Source: Selenomonas sp. (GTDB lineage Bacteria; Bacillota_C; Negativicutes; Selenomonadales; Selenomonadaceae). From it: 24,664 bases of DNA. This document shows positions 1 through 7,645 of this stretch, in pieces; within the stretch, counting starts at the first letter, position 1; each line of letters begins with the position of its first letter. The DNA lies in assembly GCF_024693525.1 (NCBI RefSeq), contig NZ_JAILKR010000098.1, forward strand, positions 1-24,664. The letters run 5' to 3'. The position numbers and the translations under genes were made by a program. The notes under the pieces were generated by a model that had not been told where the DNA came from, made no database searches, and worked only from the letters and a program-made list of their open reading frames with translations.

Positions 1-1
1 C

Positions 2-1234
2 TGCAAGCAGCGGAACATTCCTATCTTTACCTTTGTCAATAAGCTGGACCACTATGGTAAGGCTCCGATTGACCTTATGGACGAAATCGAAAACGTGTTG
101 GGCATCCGCTCTTATCCGATGAATTGGCCAATCGGTCAGGATGGGCAGTACATGGGCGTTTACGACCGCCGCAACGATAAGGTGTTGCTCTTCGCTGAGG
201 ATACGACCCATGGTCAGGAGGCGCGTATCGCTGATGTCTATGAGCCCGATGACCCGGCAGTCATCGAGCGCGTGGGCGAAGATGTCTGGGAAGCTCTGCA
301 GGAAGATTTGGAGCTCCTCAATGAGGCTGGTGAGGAATTCGATATGGAACTCGTCAATGCCGGTGAGCTCACGCCTATGTTCTTTGGTTCGGCCATGACG
401 AACTTTGGTGTGCAGGACTTCCTGGAAGGCTATATCCGCATGGCGCCGATCCCGCAGCCCCGCAAGTCTTCAGAGGGTATGATTCCGGCCAGCGATGAGA
501 AGTTCTCGGGCTTTGTCTTTAAGATTCAGGCCAACATGAACCCGGCCCATCGCGACCGTCTGGCCTTCATCCGCATTTGCTCGGGCAAGTTCGAGCGCAA
601 CATGGAAGTCTGGCATGAGCGCACGGGCAAGATGTTAAAGCTCGCTCAGCCTCAGCAGTTCCTGGCTCAGGACCGCCAGATTGTGGATACGGCATATCCG
701 GGTGACATCATCGGTCTCTTCGACCCGGGGGTCTTTGGCATCGGCGACACGGTCTGCGATGCCAGCCATAAGTTCAAATATGCGGACTTCCCGGTATTCC
801 CGCCAGAAAAATTCGCCCGCGTTCAGGCGAAGGATACCATGAAGCGCAAGCAGTTCGTCAAGGGTATCGAGCAGCTCACTCAGGAGGGCGCAATCCAGCT
901 CTTCCAGCAGGCTGGCGCCGGTACCGAGTCCTATATCGTCGGCACTGTCGGCACGCTTCAGTTCGAGGTGCTGGAGTACCGCCTCAAGAATGAGTACAAC
1001 GTCGATATCGAGATGAATATGCAGCCCTACGAGGTCGCCCGCTGGATGGCCTTTGAGGATGGCCGCGAAGTGACGCCGGCAGAGCTCAAGGGCGCGGACC
1101 GTGGTATGTTCGTCTATGACCGCAACCAGAATCCGGTGCTGCTTCTTAGCAACGAGTGGGCCATCGGCTGGATTACGGACAACAATCCGGACCTGGTGCT
1201 CAACCACGTTCCCTTTGACAAAAAAGAGGCATAA
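2..1234 (+). CDS. prfC: Peptide chain release factor 3, C-terminal part (5' truncated by window edge)
   Basis: RF3 is a translational GTPase that recycles RF1/RF2 from the ribosome after termination. The frame is open from base 2, so the gene begins upstream. The fourth codon-group encodes the G4 motif NKLD (visible residues 13-16), followed by the RF3-type sequence leading into a WPIG motif. Domain II (beta barrel, about residues 140-260) and domain III (ending near the GTLQFEVLEYRL stretch) follow, matching RF3 rather than EF-G, which has extra domains IV and V. By comparison with the E. coli protein about 125-130 N-terminal residues, including the P-loop, lie outside the window. Codon use is strongly biased, as expected for a translation gene. 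It ends just before a strong bidirectional terminator. Confidence 0.95.
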   Translation, partial: CKQRNIPIFTFVNKLDHYGKAPIDLMDEIENVLGIRSYPMNWPIGQDGQYMGVYDRRNDKVLLFAEDTTHGQEARIADVYEPDDPAVIERVGEDVWEALQEDLELLNEAGEEFDMELVNAGELTPMFFGSAMTNFGVQDFLEGYIRMAPIPQPRKSSEGMIPASDEKFSGFVFKIQANMNPAHRDRLAFIRICSGKFERNMEVWHERTGKMLKLAQPQQFLAQDRQIVDTAYPGDIIGLFDPGVFGIGDTVCDASHKFKYADFPVFPPEKFARVQAKDTMKRKQFVKGIEQLTQEGAIQLFQQAGAGTESYIVGTVGTLQFEVLEYRLKNEYNVDIEMNMQPYEVARWMAFEDGREVTPAELKGADRGMFVYDRNQNPVLLLSNEWAIGWITDNNPDLVLNHVPFDKKEA

Positions 1235-1259
1235 ATTTTCGTTTCAATGATTCAATAAA

Positions 1260-1303
1260 AAGGTTCCAGCCGTTTGCAAGGGCAAATGGCTGGAACCTTT
1301 TTT
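1260..1303. terminator. Bidirectional intrinsic terminator between prfC and the DUF4931 gene
   Basis: A stem of at least 17 bp pairs 1261-1277 with 1282-1298 around the four-base loop AAGG. It is flanked by A residues on the left and a T run (1298-1304) on the right, so it has a U-tract on either strand. It serves prfC (plus) and the convergent gene whose stop codon lies at 1303-1305. Confidence 0.93.
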
Positions 1304-2070
1304 TATTTCCCGTACAGGTTATGAAATTCTTCGGCGATGGTTTCGTAATTGGTGGGACGCACGCGGATGCTGTAGCCCACAAATATCGGTGGGGTGGCGA
1401 ACCGGGGCATGAGCTTGGCGTAGATGGTTTTATCCCGATGATAGAAGAAAATGTTATAACTGTTGCAGTGCTTGTGGAAGTGATGGGTAAGATAGTCCGT
1501 GGCAATTTGCAGATAATCGGCCAAGGTATCAAGGGATTGGTCGGTAAGCTTACGGACAATCAGATTGAACTCCCAAAAGCCGATGCGGGGCTGGTCCGAT
1601 ACCGTCATGGATACATCATTTTGGGCGTAGATGACTGGGCCTTCAAATTCTTCCGGATGAACGGTAATGGCGTTGGTGAGCTTAGGGAGGGCGATGAGCT
1701 GCATGTGGGGGTGGCGAATGGTGCCGCCGGACAGGGGGCCGAAGTTTTTGAAGAAGAGAACCTCTTGATATTTGCCGCAGTGGAGAAGCTGCCGCCAGTG
1801 ATGAACGCCAAAGTGAATGAGTTTTCGCATGTGTTCCGTGGTGTATTCGGGCATATCGCTGTGGCAGGCGTCGCCTTCAATCAGCACGAATTGGTCAGTT
1901 CCTTTCAGTACGTTGTATTTGTTGCGGACCAGCAGGATGGAGCCATCGCTGTCGATGATATTTTCCAGGTTTTCGCGGTCGCAGAATGGGCAGTAATGGT
2001 CGGTGTGGACGATGGTTTCTGGTTTTTGGCGCCCCAGGGCCATATCGAATTCAAGCAGGTTGTGATTCAT
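1303..2070 (-). CDS. DUF4931 / HIT-like, galactose-1-phosphate uridylyltransferase-related protein
   Basis: A 255-residue protein resembling the DUF4931 branch of the HIT/GalT superfamily, whose members act on nucleotide-sugar or dinucleoside-phosphate bonds through a histidine triad. Visible are an N-terminal zinc-type CPFC motif (about residues 27-30) and RHPHMQL (about residues 119-125), the counterpart of the GalT/Ap4A-phosphorylase active-site H-x-H-x-Q. The C-terminal half lacks a second clear triad, as in other DUF4931 proteins. The start is set by AAGGAG about 6 bases upstream of the ATG. It is monocistronic, convergent with prfC and divergent from the flippase. The exact substrate is unknown; a role in sugar-nucleotide metabolism is inference. 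Confidence 0.8.
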   Translation of the reverse strand: MNHNLLEFDMALGRQKPETIVHTDHYCPFCDRENLENIIDSDGSILLVRNKYNVLKGTDQFVLIEGDACHSDMPEYTTEHMRKLIHFGVHHWRQLLHCGKYQEVLFFKNFGPLSGGTIRHPHMQLIALPKLTNAITVHPEEFEGPVIYAQNDVSMTVSDQPRIGFWEFNLIVRKLTDQSLDTLADYLQIATDYLTHHFHKHCNSYNIFFYHRDKTIYAKLMPRFATPPIFVGYSIRVRPTNYETIAEEFHNLYGK

Positions 2071-2131
2071 GATTGCTCCTTGCCGTTTTCGGCTGATGCC
2101 ATAAAAAAATGTGGCATACTAAGGCTATAAA

Positions 2132-2140
2132 TGATATAAT
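2132..2140 (+). promoter_or_regulatory. Extended -10 promoter element for the flippase gene
   Basis: TGATATAAT (TG-N-TATAAT) fits an extended -10 exactly, in the divergent gap ahead of the flippase. The sequence at -35 (2112-2117) is a poor match, which is usual for extended -10 promoters. The start would lie near 2147, giving a leader of about 85 bases that contains the hairpin at 2193-2217. Confidence 0.5.
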
Positions 2141-2192
2141 TCATATGTTACGTACCAATATTATAGCGATATTGGTGAGATTTTGCAAAACG

Positions 2193-2217
2193 GGCATGCT
2201 GCCAGGTGCAGTATGCC
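2193..2217 (+). promoter_or_regulatory. Leader hairpin upstream of the flippase start codon
   Basis: GGCATGCTGC (2193-2202) pairs with GCAGTATGCC (2208-2217) over 10 bp with one G-T wobble and a five-base loop. Only a short TTTGT follows, so it is a weak terminator at best. It sits 14 bases before the GTG start and could affect elongation or ribosome access; function is not shown by the sequence. Confidence 0.4.
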
Positions 2218-2231
2218 TTTGTACATAGGCG

Positions 2232-3899
2232 GTGTTTCCAATTAGTAACCAGGAAGTAAAAGAAGAAAAGAAATCCAGCAAGGGGGAGTCCTTCCTTAAA
2301 GGAACCTTCATATTGACGGTGGCCGGTTTTGTGGTCAAGGTCATCGGTTCTTTGAACTGGATTTTTGTATCCCGAATCCTTGGCGGTGAAGGTATTGGTC
2401 TTTATCAGATGGCCTTCCCGATTTATTTCTTTGCCATGACGGTGTCGCAGGCTGGTGTGCCGGTGGCTATCTCCATCATTACGGCAGAGAAGGTGGCGTT
2501 AAAGGATATCTTCGGGGCAAGGCGCGTGTTCCACATCTCCATGGCGTTGATGCTGGTGACAGGCCTGGTATTCTCGTTTTTGACCTATTTCGCGGCGGAT
2601 TGGCTTATCGATTGGCAGTTTGTCCGTGACCCGCGCGCTTATAAGTCGATTGTGGTGTTGGCACCAACGGTATTCTTCGTCACCTTGCTGGCGAGTTCCC
2701 GCGGCTATCTACAGGGCTGGCAGCGCATGACGCCGACAGCGGTTTCCCAGATTGTTGAGCAGATTTTCCGCGTCATTACCATGATTCTCTTGGCGGAGCT
2801 CTTGCTGCCCTGGGGCCTTGACTATGCATCGGCGGGTGCGTCGCTCGGCGCTTTGGCGGGAGCGGTGACGGGCCTCATGGTGCTGGTCTACTTCCACTGG
2901 AAACTCGACCGGGACATTGAGCGGGACTATGGCAACGACTTGCAGCCTCTGCCGGGCAAGGAAAGCGAGCCGGCCTGGGATATCATCAAGCGCATCTTTA
3001 AGCTGTCCCTGCCGGTATCGGCGGCCAGCATTATGCTGCCGGTTGTCTCGAACCTTGACCTTATGATTGTGCCGCAGCGTTTGGAAGTGGCAGGCTACAG
3101 CGTCAACGAAGCGACGGAGCTGTTCGGGTATCTCACGGGTATGGCGGTGCCACTCGTCAATCTTTCGTGCATCATCACGGCGTCGATGGCCATGAGCATC
3201 GTACCAGCCATTTCGGAGGCGCGGGCGCTTAAGGATATGAAGCGCGTCTATAATCAGACGGCGGCTTCCGTCCGCATCTCGAACTTTGTCTGCTTCCCGG
3301 CCTTTGTCATCGTATTCGTGCTGGCGACGCCGATTTCGTCGCTGATTTACAATGCACCGGGGGCAGGCCCGGCCGTCATGATTTCGGCTGTCAGCATCAT
3401 CCTTTTGGGCCTGCATCAGGTATCGACAGGTATCCTGCAGGGCCTCGGCCATCCGACGATTCCGATGGTCAATATGATTCTCGCGGCTGTGGCTAAAGTC
3501 GTCCTGAACTGGGAGCTCACGGCAATTCCCTGGCTCGGCATCATGGGTGCTGCCTGGGCAACGGCAGCTGATATGGGTGTTGCCGCCATTATCAACCTGA
3601 TTTTTATCTACAAATTCATTGGCTATCGCATGGAAATTCCGCAACTCTTAAAGACCATCATTGCGTCGGCGGTTATGGCGGCAGCGGTTTACTTCTTCTA
3701 CGACTGGACGATGGCTTGGTGGCAGATTGGGGTCATCTCGACCTTCGGTGCGGTGTTCTTTGGCTGTGCGGTATACATCGCGGTCATGCTGCTGATTGGT
3801 GGTTTGCGCGAAGACGACCTCGAACGAATGCCGATGCTTGGCCGCATTGGCATCAAGTTCCTGCGCCGTATCGGTGTCTTTAAGACGACGGCAAATTGA
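2232..3899 (+). CDS. MOP-superfamily lipid-linked oligosaccharide flippase (SpoVB/MurJ-like)
   Basis: A 555-residue polytopic membrane protein of the polysaccharide-biosynthesis (COG2244) type, with about 14 hydrophobic segments. A short charged N-terminus rich in Lys/Glu/Ser (residues 1-20) precedes the first segment, which contains VAGFVVKVIGSLNWIFVSRI, a hallmark of the SpoVB/YtgP group. Such proteins flip lipid-linked cell-wall or polysaccharide precursors across the inner membrane. The GTG at 2232 is chosen because an in-frame TAG lies at 2226-2228 and no other start occurs before the first membrane segment; the purine-rich AGGCGG overlaps the start, so the ribosome site is poor. It is followed by a terminator, then by a lipid kinase gene. 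Whether the cargo is lipid II or another polymer cannot be read from sequence. Confidence 0.88.
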   Translation: MFPISNQEVKEEKKSSKGESFLKGTFILTVAGFVVKVIGSLNWIFVSRILGGEGIGLYQMAFPIYFFAMTVSQAGVPVAISIITAEKVALKDIFGARRVFHISMALMLVTGLVFSFLTYFAADWLIDWQFVRDPRAYKSIVVLAPTVFFVTLLASSRGYLQGWQRMTPTAVSQIVEQIFRVITMILLAELLLPWGLDYASAGASLGALAGAVTGLMVLVYFHWKLDRDIERDYGNDLQPLPGKESEPAWDIIKRIFKLSLPVSAASIMLPVVSNLDLMIVPQRLEVAGYSVNEATELFGYLTGMAVPLVNLSCIITASMAMSIVPAISEARALKDMKRVYNQTAASVRISNFVCFPAFVIVFVLATPISSLIYNAPGAGPAVMISAVSIILLGLHQVSTGILQGLGHPTIPMVNMILAAVAKVVLNWELTAIPWLGIMGAAWATAADMGVAAIINLIFIYKFIGYRMEIPQLLKTIIASAVMAAAVYFFYDWTMAWWQIGVISTFGAVFFGCAVYIAVMLLIGGLREDDLERMPMLGRIGIKFLRRIGVFKTTAN

Positions 3900-3910
3900 T
3901 TCGAAGAAAC

Positions 3911-3940
3911 AAACGAGCAGCATCAACCTGCTCGTTTTTT
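3911..3940 (+). terminator. Intrinsic terminator after the flippase gene
   Basis: AACGAGCAG (3912-3920) pairs with CTGCTCGTT (3928-3936) around a seven-base loop, followed by a run of T to 3940. Only two bases separate the T run from the SD sequence of the next gene (AGGAGGAG, 3943-3950), so the lipid kinase is either expressed by read-through or controlled at this hairpin. Confidence 0.9.
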
Positions 3941-3955
3941 ATAGGAGGAGAAACA

Positions 3956-4846
3956 TTGAAAAAGCTGGTCCTTTTCTATAATCCAGTATCGGGGCATGCA
4001 GCCTTCAAGAATAAACTCGATAGCATGATTGAGGCATTTCAGCGTCGCAATATCCTGCTGCTCTTGTATCGAACGAAAAAAGAAGGCAATGAGGATTTTG
4101 TCGATTTTGTTCGTGAGACTCAGCCAGAAGGGGTGCTGGCTGCAGGCGGCGATGGAACGGTTCATGAGTGCGTTAATTTGATGGTGAAAAATGGTATTGA
4201 CCTGCCACTGGGCATCATTGGCAGTGGAACGTCTAACGATTTTGCCACTTATCTCAAAATCAATGAGGATATGGAACGATACTTTGATATCATCGCCAGC
4301 GGCAAGTTCTGCCGTATGGATTTGGGCAAGATCGGCGAGGATTATTTCATCAACGTCGCCAGCGCTGGCATGATGACAGGCATCGCGCATGAGGTAGATG
4401 CGCGCCTCAAGAATGCCATGGGCAAGATGGCCTACTATATCAAAGGTTTGGGCGAGATTCCGAAATTCCATGCCGTTCCGCTTAAAATCGAAGCTGATGG
4501 CGTGCTGCATGAACTCGAGGCTTTTCTGTTTGTCGTCATCAACAGCGCCGTGGTGGGCAGCATGAAAAATGTGGCCAAGGACGTATCGGTCACCGATGGG
4601 AAATTGGATTTGCTGGCGATCCGCAAATGCGGTGTGCCTTCCCTGATGGCTGTAACCGCTGACCTTATCGCAGGCAAGCCGGTGTCGGAGAAGGATAAGG
4701 TCCTGCACATTCAGGCAGAAACCTTCCGCATTGAAGCGGCAGAACCCTTGCAGAGTGATTTGGATGGAGAAATCGGCCCATTGCTGCCCTTAACCATCGA
4801 AACGGTGCCGCAGGCCATTGCGGTTTACTGTGATGGAAAAAGATAA
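3956..4846 (+). CDS. Diacylglycerol kinase family lipid kinase (YegS/BmrU type), TTG start
   Basis: A 296-residue soluble lipid kinase of the DAGK catalytic family that phosphorylates diacylglycerol, sphingosine-like or related lipids with ATP. The N-terminus KKLVLFYNPVSG and the nucleotide-binding GGDGT (residues 64-68) are diagnostic, followed by GSGTSNDFA, the family's second conserved loop. The TTG at 3956 is chosen because AGGAGG lies 7-8 bases upstream and translation from there begins at the conserved YNP-x-SG strand. A longer reading from 3896 would translate the preceding terminator and has no SD. It follows the flippase at 56 bases across a terminator and converges on tmcAL. Substrate specificity is not determinable. 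Confidence 0.9.
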   Translation: MKKLVLFYNPVSGHAAFKNKLDSMIEAFQRRNILLLLYRTKKEGNEDFVDFVRETQPEGVLAAGGDGTVHECVNLMVKNGIDLPLGIIGSGTSNDFATYLKINEDMERYFDIIASGKFCRMDLGKIGEDYFINVASAGMMTGIAHEVDARLKNAMGKMAYYIKGLGEIPKFHAVPLKIEADGVLHELEAFLFVVINSAVVGSMKNVAKDVSVTDGKLDLLAIRKCGVPSLMAVTADLIAGKPVSEKDKVLHIQAETFRIEAAEPLQSDLDGEIGPLLPLTIETVPQAIAVYCDGKR

Positions 4847-4858
4847 GCAGAATGGTTA

Positions 4859-4895
4859 AGCGGGTGGTTGACAAGTCAAATGTCAGCCACCCGCT
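4859..4895. repeat. Long imperfect hairpin downstream of the lipid kinase
   Basis: AGCGGGTGG (4859-4867) pairs with CCACCCGCT (4887-4895), then after one wobble TGACA pairs with TGTCA, giving a 15-bp stem with a seven-base loop. Neither strand has an adjacent U-tract, so it is not a textbook terminator, although it sits where one is expected between convergent genes. The upper stem contains the first TTGACAAGTCAA palindrome. Confidence 0.6.
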
Positions 4896-4970
4896 ATTGC
4901 ATTGCTGGTTTATTGTGTTTTTGCCTGCAGTTGACCGGTCAAATTGACAAGTCAAACTCTAGTTTTTGAC
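4868..4970. repeat. Cluster of TTGAC-NN-GTCAA palindromes
   Basis: Three complete 12-bp palindromes occur in the convergent gap: TTGACAAGTCAA (4868-4879), TTGACCGGTCAA (4931-4942) and TTGACAAGTCAA (4944-4955). The last two are separated by a single A. A further half site TTGAC lies at 4966-4970 and pairs with the GTCAA of the third site. The spacing suggests binding of a dimeric protein, but no promoter was convincingly placed here. Function unknown. Confidence 0.6.
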
Positions 4971-5010
4971 GGTATATATGTGGATGTTATCGAAAAGTAC
5001 CAACCTTGCT

Positions 5011-6297
5011 TTAGGAAAAGAAGCGTGGGGGTTGTTGGAAGTCGTTGCGCTTTTTGTTTATTTGCGGGGTGACCAGCTGGCGTAGTTCGGTGGCCATGGT
5101 GTCAAGGGTAAGCTGTTGCTGCAGGGGCGATAAGGTGTCAAGGCTTTGGGCGCGCTGGGGGCTGGTCAGGAAGGCACTGGTTTTGGTGATGAGCGGAAGT
5201 GTTTCCGCTTTTTTTATGCGATGGAGTAAGTCGCGCCCGCGGGGGCCGCAGGCGAGTATGCGGGCGTAGAGAGGGCCGGCTTTGTCGATGGCATCCAGCT
5301 GTGTCTGTGTGACGCCGAGCATTAGGTGGATGAGGGTGCGGGCGATGCGGCTTCGGGGATAGCGCTTGGTGGTGGCGGCCGCTAGGAGTTCCCCGTAGGT
5401 CGTAGTTGTTTGCAGGCAGTCCCGCAGGCGGTTTTCCAGGCCTTCGTTGATACCAGCAAGCTTGCATAGGGTTTGGTTATCGGTGCGTAGCATCAGGGCC
5501 TGCAATGGCAGAAACAGGCGGTCATGGTCTGGCAGCTGGGAGACTGCGAGTCGCTGGAGTGATTCTAAGCTGGCTGGTGGTAACGACTGGCGCAGCGCGT
5601 GAACATCGTGTTCTGTTAGCTGGGAAGCGAGCAGTTTGCCGTCGGCGGCTCGCGTGGCGACAGCGGCTTTATGCAACAGCTGTCGGATGGCTGTTGCGCT
5701 GGCGTTGGTGGCGCTGATGTCCTGGTTATGATAGCTGGCACCGACCCGGGGAATCAATAGTGGCTTGATGCCGGGCGTTTTTTCCAGTGCCCGCAGGTAC
5801 TCGATGGCAAGAATGTTGTTTGGCTCGTGCAAAAGGGTTGCGTCGGCATCGGCGGCCGTGGCGGTAAGTTCTGTAAGTGCTTGGGCGTAGGAGGCTCCAT
5901 CCTTTATTCGCTCGTGCAGCTGCCTTTGGACGGCATCGGAGTCAATGGCCGCTGCAATGGTCTTGAGCGTGACTAGGGACGGGCATTCGGCGCCAAAGGC
6001 CAGCGTGTCGACGCAGCCAAGCCGCGCCAGCAGGCGTACGCCACCGCGGGCAAAGTCCTGGGCACTGCGGCAGGAAAAGGCGAAGGGCAGCTCAAGGACT
6101 AGGTCGCAGCCGCCAGCAATGGCCAGCTCGGCACGCTGCCATTTGTCGAAAAGTGCCGCCTGCCCACGCTGGACAAAGCTGCCGCTCATGACAGCAATGA
6201 CGATACTTCTGGGATAGGTCTGCCGAATTTGTTCGATTTGATAGCGATGGCCGTTATGGAAGGGATTGTACTCGGCGATGATACCGGTAACGTGCAT
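5011..6297 (-). CDS. tmcAL: tRNA(Met) cytidine acetate ligase (YlbM/DUF795 family)
   Basis: A 428-residue nucleotidyltransferase-fold enzyme that activates acetate with ATP and forms N4-acetylcytidine at the wobble position of elongator tRNA-Met. The N-terminus GIIAEYNPFHNGH carries the nucleotide-binding HxGH-type signature of this family, followed by VMSGSFVQRGQ and FDKWQRAE, both conserved in TmcAL. The central stretch with IAIEYLRAL-like sequence and the C-terminal helical part are also typical, and length is close to the B. subtilis protein. AGGAGG about 7 bases upstream sets the ATG. It is divergent from mnmA, so two tRNA-modification genes share one intergenic region. A possible minus-strand promoter is TTGTCA (6366-6371), 18 bases, TAAACT (6342-6347). 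Confidence 0.93.
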   Translation of the reverse strand: MHVTGIIAEYNPFHNGHRYQIEQIRQTYPRSIVIAVMSGSFVQRGQAALFDKWQRAELAIAGGCDLVLELPFAFSCRSAQDFARGGVRLLARLGCVDTLAFGAECPSLVTLKTIAAAIDSDAVQRQLHERIKDGASYAQALTELTATAADADATLLHEPNNILAIEYLRALEKTPGIKPLLIPRVGASYHNQDISATNASATAIRQLLHKAAVATRAADGKLLASQLTEHDVHALRQSLPPASLESLQRLAVSQLPDHDRLFLPLQALMLRTDNQTLCKLAGINEGLENRLRDCLQTTTTYGELLAAATTKRYPRSRIARTLIHLMLGVTQTQLDAIDKAGPLYARILACGPRGRDLLHRIKKAETLPLITKTSAFLTSPQRAQSLDTLSPLQQQLTLDTMATELRQLVTPQINKKRNDFQQPPRFFS

Positions 6298-6378
6298 GAC
6301 GATGCCTCCTGTGCTAGTTAACGAGAATAGGTTCCTTGTTTAGTTTAGCATTTGCGGGGCATTTGTGACAAGATTCCT

Positions 6379-6406
6379 TTGGGTCTGGGCAAGAATATGT
6401 TATACT
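6379..6406 (+). promoter_or_regulatory. mnmA promoter (extended -10)
   Basis: TGTTATACT (6398-6406) is a TG-N-TATACT extended -10. TTGGGT (6379-6384) is a weak -35 at 16 bases. Predicted start is about 6413. Confidence 0.6.
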
Positions 6407-6412
6407 TAAAGA

Positions 6413-6445
6413 TACGAATGCGATTATAGCGCATGATATTTCGTA
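6413..6445 (+). promoter_or_regulatory. 5'-terminal leader hairpin of the mnmA transcript
   Basis: TACGAA (6413-6418) pairs with TTCGTA (6440-6445) and TGCG (6419-6422) with CGCA (6430-6433), leaving a six-base bulge on the 3' side. The hairpin starts at the predicted first transcribed base, which could protect the mRNA 5' end. Confidence 0.4.
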
Positions 6446-6467
6446 CGGATATAGGAGATTGAAATAG

Positions 6468-7562
6468 ATGGAAAAGAAAAAAGTAGTAGTGGCCATGAGC
6501 GGCGGTGTGGATAGTTCCTTGACGGCAGCGCTGCTTGTCGAACAGGGCTATGATGTCATTGGCATCACCATGCGCCTCTCGGAGGAGAGCCGCGACTTTG
6601 ATTGTAACGATCGGGGCTGCTGCAGTCTGGCCAGCGTCGACGATGCCCGCCGGGTGGCGGAGACCATCGGTATCCCACATTATACGGTCAATTTTAAAGA
6701 GGCCTTCCAAAAGGATGTTATCGATTATTTTTTGGCCGATTACGCCAAGGGGTGGACGCCAAATCCCTGCATTGCCTGTAATCGCTATATGAAGTTCGGT
6801 CTGCTGCTTGATAAGACGCTGGAGCTGGGGGCAGAGTTCTTGGCTACGGGGCATTATGCCCGTATCGAGCAGGAGGAAAACGGCCGCTTCGTTCTCAAGA
6901 AGGGCGTTGACACCCATAAGGACCAGTCCTATGCGCTCTATCATCTGAACCAGAAGACGCTGCGTCATTTTCTGCTGCCGTTGGGTGGCATGACGAAGGT
7001 GCACACCCGTGAATTGGCGGAGAAGTTCAATCTGCCGGTGGCCCATAAACCGGACAGCCAGGAAATCTGCTTTGTGCCCCACGACGACTACAAGGCCTTC
7101 CTGCGGGATAAGAATCCATCCTGTCTGAAGCCGGGCAATATCGTTGACCGTGAGGGGAAGGTGCTGGGCCGTCATGACGGTGTACCGCTTTATACCATTG
7201 GCCAGCGCAAGGGCCTTGGTATTGCGGCACCAGAGCCCCTTTACGTGACGCACCTTGATATGAAGAATAATCAGGTCATTGTTGGTGGTGCCAACGATGT
7301 CTATGCGGGGGGACTCATCGCCGGGGACCTCAACTGGATTGCCTTTGACGAATTTACCGAGCCCTGCCGCTATGCCGCCAAAATACGCTATGGCAAAAAT
7401 GAAAGCATGGCCAACCTCGCCTTGCGCGAGGACGGACATTTGCAGGTGATTTTTGATGAGCCACAGCGGGCGGTGACGCCGGGACAGTCTGTGGTGTTCT
7501 ACGATGGGGATACCGTAGTGGGCGGCGGTGTGATCGAAGAGGCCTGCCGTCCTGTCCGCTGA
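6468..7562 (+). CDS. mnmA: tRNA-specific 2-thiouridylase MnmA
   Basis: A 364-residue cytoplasmic enzyme that thiolates U34 of Lys, Glu and Gln tRNAs, using ATP to adenylate the base and a cysteine persulfide as sulfur donor. The PP-loop SGGVDSS is at residues 11-17. The catalytic cysteine pair is C101 (in TPNPCIACN) and C201 (in SQEICFV), corresponding to the known C102/C199 pair of the E. coli enzyme. KDQSYAL near residue 151 and the C-terminal beta-barrel with PGQSVVFYDGD are also standard. AGGAG about 11 bases upstream supports the ATG. The gene looks intact and of normal length. The stop codon overlaps the first arm of an inverted repeat at 7551-7589. Confidence 0.97.
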   Translation: MEKKKVVVAMSGGVDSSLTAALLVEQGYDVIGITMRLSEESRDFDCNDRGCCSLASVDDARRVAETIGIPHYTVNFKEAFQKDVIDYFLADYAKGWTPNPCIACNRYMKFGLLLDKTLELGAEFLATGHYARIEQEENGRFVLKKGVDTHKDQSYALYHLNQKTLRHFLLPLGGMTKVHTRELAEKFNLPVAHKPDSQEICFVPHDDYKAFLRDKNPSCLKPGNIVDREGKVLGRHDGVPLYTIGQRKGLGIAAPEPLYVTHLDMKNNQVIVGGANDVYAGGLIAGDLNWIAFDEFTEPCRYAAKIRYGKNESMANLALREDGHLQVIFDEPQRAVTPGQSVVFYDGDTVVGGGVIEEACRPVR

Positions 7563-7589
7563 GTGCAAGCAGGAATTTTAGCGGACAGG
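7551..7589 (+). terminator. Inverted repeat at the mnmA stop codon (possible terminator lacking a U-tract)
   Basis: CCTGTCCGCT (7551-7560) and AGCGGACAGG (7580-7589) form a perfect 10-bp stem with an 18-base loop that spans the stop codon. No T run follows, so it may be an mRNA 3'-end stabiliser or a non-canonical terminator rather than an intrinsic one. Confidence 0.4.
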
Positions 7590-7645
7590 CCGAATATATA
7601 CATTTGTGACTATTATGAGGCAAGAAATTTCGAAAGAAGGATTGT

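Noticed and set aside
1321..2130. 269-codon plus-strand frame opposite the DUF4931 gene
   Set aside because: The minus-strand frame carries CPFC and HPHMQL motifs; the plus frame has none and lacks an SD.
2709..3644. 311-codon minus-strand frame opposite the flippase
   Set aside because: Shadow of the membrane protein gene; His/Arg-rich translation with no family resemblance.
4931..4970. TTGACA at 4944 as the -35 of a promoter
   Set aside because: No acceptable -10 at 16-18 bases and no plus-strand gene follows; the hexamer is part of the palindrome array.
6345..7568. 407-codon open frame on the minus strand opposite mnmA
   Set aside because: It mirrors the whole mnmA gene, has no recognisable protein family and no convincing SD; the plus-strand gene has all catalytic motifs.
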